The notes under the pieces: model-generated
Told to the model about the DNA's origin: nothing
Seen by the model: only the letters and a program-made list of their open reading frames with translations
Databases searched by the model: none
Part shown: positions 13,361 through 15,492 of the stretch, one piece after another
Layout of the letters: each line of letters opens with the position of its first letter
Position numbering within the stretch: the first letter of the stretch is position 1
Assembly: GCA_964629975.1 (NCBI GenBank)
Contig: CAZVUN010000069.1
Span: forward strand, 1 to 15,492
Length of the DNA: 15,492 bases
Origin: G020354085 sp964629975
GTDB taxonomy: Bacteria > Pseudomonadota > Gammaproteobacteria > Acidiferrobacterales > Sulfurifustaceae
Reading direction: 5' to 3'
Translations under genes and position numbers: made by a program

Positions 13361-13390
13361 ATAAAACCACAGCTCGCACCGCCAGTTCAA
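13361..13390 (-). promoter_or_regulatory. Candidate sigma-70 promoter of the cold-shock gene
   Basis: On the minus strand TTGAAC (13385-13390, four of six) lies 18 bp before TTTTAT (13361-13366, four of six). This is the AT-richest spot of the gap. The start site would be near 13354, about 200 nt before the csp ATG. Confidence 0.4.
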
Positions 13391-13476
13391 GCCGGTCCGC
13401 TGCTGTGTTCATGCCACCGTTACACGGGCGCCGCAACGGGGTAATCTGCGGCCACCACCGCGCGAGACCAACCGAC

Positions 13477-14184
13477 ATGCGCCGACCGCCGCGACTGCTG
13501 CACCTGGTGATTGCCGGATTGCTCGCGGCCTGCACCACAACAGTGCCGCCCGCGCCGGCGCCGGCACCGCCGCCACCCGGCTTTCCCGCCAGTCTTTACC
13601 AGCAGGCACGCGCGCGCGGCGAGGCGGTGTATGCCATCGACCCGACGCAATCGCTCGTCGTGATTCGCGTCTACCGCACGGGGAGCCTGGCACGCTTCGG
13701 CCACGATCACGTGATCGCCAGCCGCGATGTACACGGCTACGTGTTGCAGCCGGCCGATCCGGAGGCGGCGCGCGCGGACCTGTATGCGCCGCTCGCCGCC
13801 CTCACGGTGGACGAACCGGCACTGCGCGCAGCCGCGGGCGTGGACACAACGCCGTCGCAGGACGATATTGACGGCACGCGCCGCAACATGCTCGAACACA
13901 CGCTCGCCGTCGGTGAGCACCCGCACGTGCGCGTGCACGTCCCGCCGGCGGTTGGCCGCGCGGCCAATCCGCAACGGGACGTGGAGATCACCCTGCGCGG
14001 TGTGACGCGCCGCCTGCCGGTCGCCATCACGCTCGCGGCCGAGGGCGCCACGCTGCGCGCGAGCGGGCAGTTCGCGCTGCAGCAAACCGACTTCGGGATT
14101 GCGCCCTACAGTGTGCTGGGCGGTGCCCTCGCGGTGCAGGACCGCGTCGATATCACGTTCGAGCTGCGCGCGCAGCGACTGTGA
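13477..14184 (+). CDS. YceI-like domain lipoprotein
   Basis: A 235-residue probable lipoprotein. The signal ends in the lipobox LAAC with acylated C19, followed by a Pro/Ala-rich linker (about 23-37) and a YceI/lipocalin-like beta barrel. That part starts YAIDPTQSLVVIRVYRTGS (52-70), has FGHDH (74-78), and ends with a FALQQTDFGIAPYSVLGGAL stretch typical of the fold. YceI proteins bind long isoprenoid or similar lipids. The ATG at 13477 is chosen because it starts the signal peptide; the frame is open further upstream, but without features, and the ribosome binding site is weak. It is the first of three envelope lipoprotein genes on this strand. The residue after C19 is T, so outer-membrane sorting is expected. 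Confidence 0.83.
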   Translation: MRRPPRLLHLVIAGLLAACTTTVPPAPAPAPPPPGFPASLYQQARARGEAVYAIDPTQSLVVIRVYRTGSLARFGHDHVIASRDVHGYVLQPADPEAARADLYAPLAALTVDEPALRAAAGVDTTPSQDDIDGTRRNMLEHTLAVGEHPHVRVHVPPAVGRAANPQRDVEITLRGVTRRLPVAITLAAEGATLRASGQFALQQTDFGIAPYSVLGGALAVQDRVDITFELRAQRL

Positions 14185-14235
14185 GCCACGGCACGCGGTG
14201 CCCGCGCGCCGCTCACAGCATCACCCGAACGGCCA

Positions 14236-14256
14236 GGCACCGGTGCCACCACGTGG
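14236..14256. promoter_or_regulatory. Adjacent palindromes upstream of slp-1
   Basis: GGCACCGGTGCC (14236-14247) is a perfect 12-base palindrome, followed two bases later by CCACGTGG (14249-14256). They cover the -35 region of the candidate promoter whose -10 is TACAAT at 14266-14271, a position suited to a repressor or activator. Chance occurrence is possible at this GC content. Confidence 0.3.
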
Positions 14257-14271
14257 CGGCGGCGATACAAT
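14243..14271 (+). promoter_or_regulatory. Candidate sigma-70 promoter of slp-1
   Basis: TACAAT (14266-14271, five of six) lies 17 bp after GTGCCA (14243-14248, four of six). The start site would be near 14278, only three bases before the first ATG at 14281. The message would then be leaderless or nearly so. Confidence 0.45.
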
Positions 14272-14280
14272 GGACAGGCT

Positions 14281-14811
14281 ATGTTGATGCGCGCACGCGC
14301 TGTACTCGGCATCCTCGCCCTGCTCACCGCCTGCAGCACGGTGCCGGAGGCGATTCGCACGCCCGCGCCCGGCGACGTGCGGGTCGCCGAGGTGCGGGCC
14401 GAGCCGGAACGCTTCGTCGGCACTACCGTGCGCTGGGGCGGGACCCTCGCCACGGTGCGCAACGAGCCCGAGACCACCGTGCTCGAGATCGTGGCGCGGC
14501 GCCTCGACAGCAGCGGGCAGCCGCGCGAGGAAGACAAGAGCGAGGGACGCTTTCGCGCCCGCGTCACCGGCTTCCTCGATCCGGCCATCTACACGCAGGG
14601 ACGCGAGATCACGGTGCGCGGCACGGTGGCCGGTGCGGTGGAAGAGGCGATCGGCGAGTTTCGCTACCGCTATCCGCTCGTGAACGTCGAACAGCTGCAC
14701 CTGTGGGCGCCGCGCCCCCCGCCGCTGCCGCCCTATCCGTATTACGGGCCGTATTGGTGGTCCCCGGCCTACCCGTGGGGCTGGCCGTACTATCCGCCGT
14801 ACCGCTACTGA
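14281..14811 (+). CDS. Slp family outer-membrane lipoprotein, copy 1
   Basis: A 176-residue lipoprotein related to Slp (starvation lipoprotein). The lipobox LTAC places the acylated cysteine at C18; the body has VRWGGTLATV (50-59), a TVRGTV strand (111-116) and YPLVNVEQLHLW (131-142), the family's end motif. After this comes an unusual 34-residue tail (143-176) made almost wholly of Pro (13), Tyr (9) and Trp (4). Two starts compete: ATG at 14281, and ATG at 14287 with AGG 8 nt upstream. The latter gives a two-residue shorter signal peptide. It lies 21 bp before the second slp gene, so the two are likely one unit. E. coli Slp is induced by starvation and acid; the role here is unknown. Confidence 0.85.
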   Translation: MLMRARAVLGILALLTACSTVPEAIRTPAPGDVRVAEVRAEPERFVGTTVRWGGTLATVRNEPETTVLEIVARRLDSSGQPREEDKSEGRFRARVTGFLDPAIYTQGREITVRGTVAGAVEEAIGEFRYRYPLVNVEQLHLWAPRPPPLPPYPYYGPYWWSPAYPWGWPYYPPYRY

Positions 14812-14832
14812 CCAACCCGGAGACACATCGCG

Positions 14833-15318
14833 ATGAACCGCTTGCTGACCGCCCTCACCGTGGCCGTGCTGCTCAGCGGCTGCGCCACGCCGTTCGATGT
14901 CGGTAACGCCGACCGCAAGCTCACGCCCCCGCAGGCAGTGGCCGACATCGCTGCGGCGCGCGGCCGCACGGTCGCGTGGGGCGGCGTGATCGTGCAGTCC
15001 AGCAACCTCAAGGACGCCACGCAACTTGAGGTGCTCGGCTATCCGCTCGATCCCGACAATCGCCCCGACACGAAGGCTGCGCCGCTCGCGCGCTTCCTCG
15101 CCGTGCATCCGGGCTACCTCGAAACCGCCGACTACACCGCGGGACGCCAGGTGACGGTAGTCGGCACCGTGGTCGAAACACGCGAGGGCATGGTCGGCGA
15201 GGCGCGCTATGTCTATCCGGTGCTGACGGTGAGCCGCCTGCACCTGTGGCCGAAGGAATCGGCGCAGGCGAGCGAGCCGCGCGTGCACTTCGGCATTGGT
15301 ATCGGCATTCACCGCTGA
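14833..15318 (+). CDS. Slp family outer-membrane lipoprotein, copy 2
   Basis: A 161-residue lipoprotein of the Slp family. The signal peptide ends in LSGC with the acylated cysteine at C17, followed by A. The body has VAWGGVIVQSSN and, near the end, YPVLTVSRLHLWP, matching the motif of copy 1 (YPLVNVEQLHLW) in the same place. The C-terminus ends in an FGIGIGIHR strand that could be part of a beta structure, unlike the Pro/Tyr/Trp tail of copy 1. GGAGA lies about 11 nt before the ATG at 14833. The two copies differ widely in sequence, so the duplication is old or the two have different roles. Confidence 0.88.
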   Translation: MNRLLTALTVAVLLSGCATPFDVGNADRKLTPPQAVADIAAARGRTVAWGGVIVQSSNLKDATQLEVLGYPLDPDNRPDTKAAPLARFLAVHPGYLETADYTAGRQVTVVGTVVETREGMVGEARYVYPVLTVSRLHLWPKESAQASEPRVHFGIGIGIHR

Positions 15319-15323
15319 TATCC

Positions 15324-15344
15324 ACCGGGCTGCGCGCCGGTTTT
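15324..15344 (+). terminator. Weak terminator candidate after slp-2
   Basis: ACCGG pairs with CCGGT (extendable by two pairs with one bulged G) around a GC-rich loop and is followed by TTTT at 15341-15344. The hairpin starts 5 bases after the slp-2 stop. It is short and the T tract is minimal, so it may not act efficiently. Confidence 0.35.
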
Positions 15345-15354
15345 GCCCGCTGCC

Positions 15355-15375
15355 TTGACGGCGTCACAATGACGC
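15355..15375 (+). promoter_or_regulatory. TTGACG box and inverted repeat before the CDF-type gene
   Basis: TTGACG (15355-15360) resembles a -35 box; the matching -10 is poor (CGTAAA, 18 bp downstream). Directly after it lies GCGTCA-CAA-TGACGC (15361-15375), a perfect 6-bp inverted repeat with a 3-nt centre. It is placed where an operator would overlap the promoter spacer. A metal-responsive regulator is a natural guess for a metal-efflux gene, but the site matches no consensus I can name. Confidence 0.35.
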
Positions 15376-15403
15376 TGTCGTAAATGAATCGGGGGACGTC
15401 GCG

Positions 15404-15492
15404 GTGGCGCAGACAGATGGCTCAACACGCGCGATCTTGTTTGCGCTTGGCGCGAACTTCGGCATCGGTGTGTCCAAGGGCGCTGCGGCGTG
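15404..15492 (+). CDS. Probable cation diffusion facilitator transporter (5' end only)
   Basis: Only the first 29 codons lie in the window. A GTG start at 15404 is supported by GGGGGA about 7 nt upstream. The frame reads a short polar start followed by ILFALGANFGIGVSKGAAA, which looks like the first membrane helix of a cation diffusion facilitator protein (the families usually start with an AxxANxxIAxxKxxAA pattern). Such proteins export divalent metals such as zinc, iron or manganese. The call is tentative because one helix is all that can be seen. The ATG at 15384 is in another frame and gives an Arg-rich product, so it was not used. Confidence 0.55.
   Translation, partial: MAQTDGSTRAILFALGANFGIGVSKGAAA

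Larger units (their letters stand above)
13157..13476. other. Divergent intergenic region between csp and the YceI-like gene
   Basis: A 320-base region with no convincing gene. On the minus strand it holds the probable csp promoter (13361-13390) and long leader with an extended stem (13251-13305). On the plus strand it must contain the promoter of the YceI-like lipoprotein gene, but only a weak TAATCT (13442-13447) was seen. The reading frame of the lipoprotein stays open through the whole region, but the translated part has no domain features. Confidence 0.7.

Noticed and set aside
13165..13476. An upstream extension of the YceI-like lipoprotein
   Set aside because: It would bury the signal peptide and lipobox 100 residues inside the protein; the region instead looks like the csp leader and divergent promoters.

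Overview
The window is about 15.5 kb of GC-rich chromosomal DNA from a proteobacterium, most likely a gammaproteobacterium. The basis is two Slp-type outer-membrane lipoproteins, a YceI-type lipoprotein, a 67-residue CspA-like protein, and E. coli-like MobA, MobB, MoeA and MoaB. No mobile element, CRISPR array, rRNA or tRNA was seen.

Left part (1-6371): the 5' part of a response-regulator gene (minus strand, cut by the window edge) faces a tight plus-strand operon: tupB, tupC, tupA (tungstate ABC importer), then mobA, mobB, moeA and moaB (late steps of molybdenum/tungsten cofactor synthesis). Four of the junctions are overlaps or gaps below 45 bp. The 371-bp divergent gap holds a near-consensus sigma-54 (-24/-12) element pointing at tupB. 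It also holds a cluster of GCGTC boxes and an inverted repeat 65-135 bp upstream of the predicted start site, where activators of sigma-54 promoters usually bind. This is the most interesting reading of the window: tungstate import and cofactor assembly placed under an activator-dependent switch, with the divergent response regulator as the candidate activator.

Middle part (6372-10278): a minus-strand group, read right to left, encodes a DUF4342 protein, an alkaline-phosphatase-superfamily hydrolase, a 94-residue hypothetical protein and an MFS exporter whose stop codon abuts that of moaB. Divergent from it lies a gene for a seven-cysteine C_GCAxxG_C_C-type protein.

Right part (10576-15492): three minus-strand genes encode a BT1-like MFS transporter, a glycine-rich RRM RNA-binding protein and a cold-shock protein. 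The last two each end in a strong intrinsic terminator with the same GACCCCGCC core, and each seems to have a long, hairpin-bearing 5' leader. The plus strand then carries an envelope lipoprotein group (YceI-like, Slp-1, Slp-2) and the first 29 codons of a probable cation-diffusion-facilitator transporter.

Functions rest on recognised motifs and remembered family features; no database search was run. Promoter and operator calls are pattern matches and carry lower confidence.
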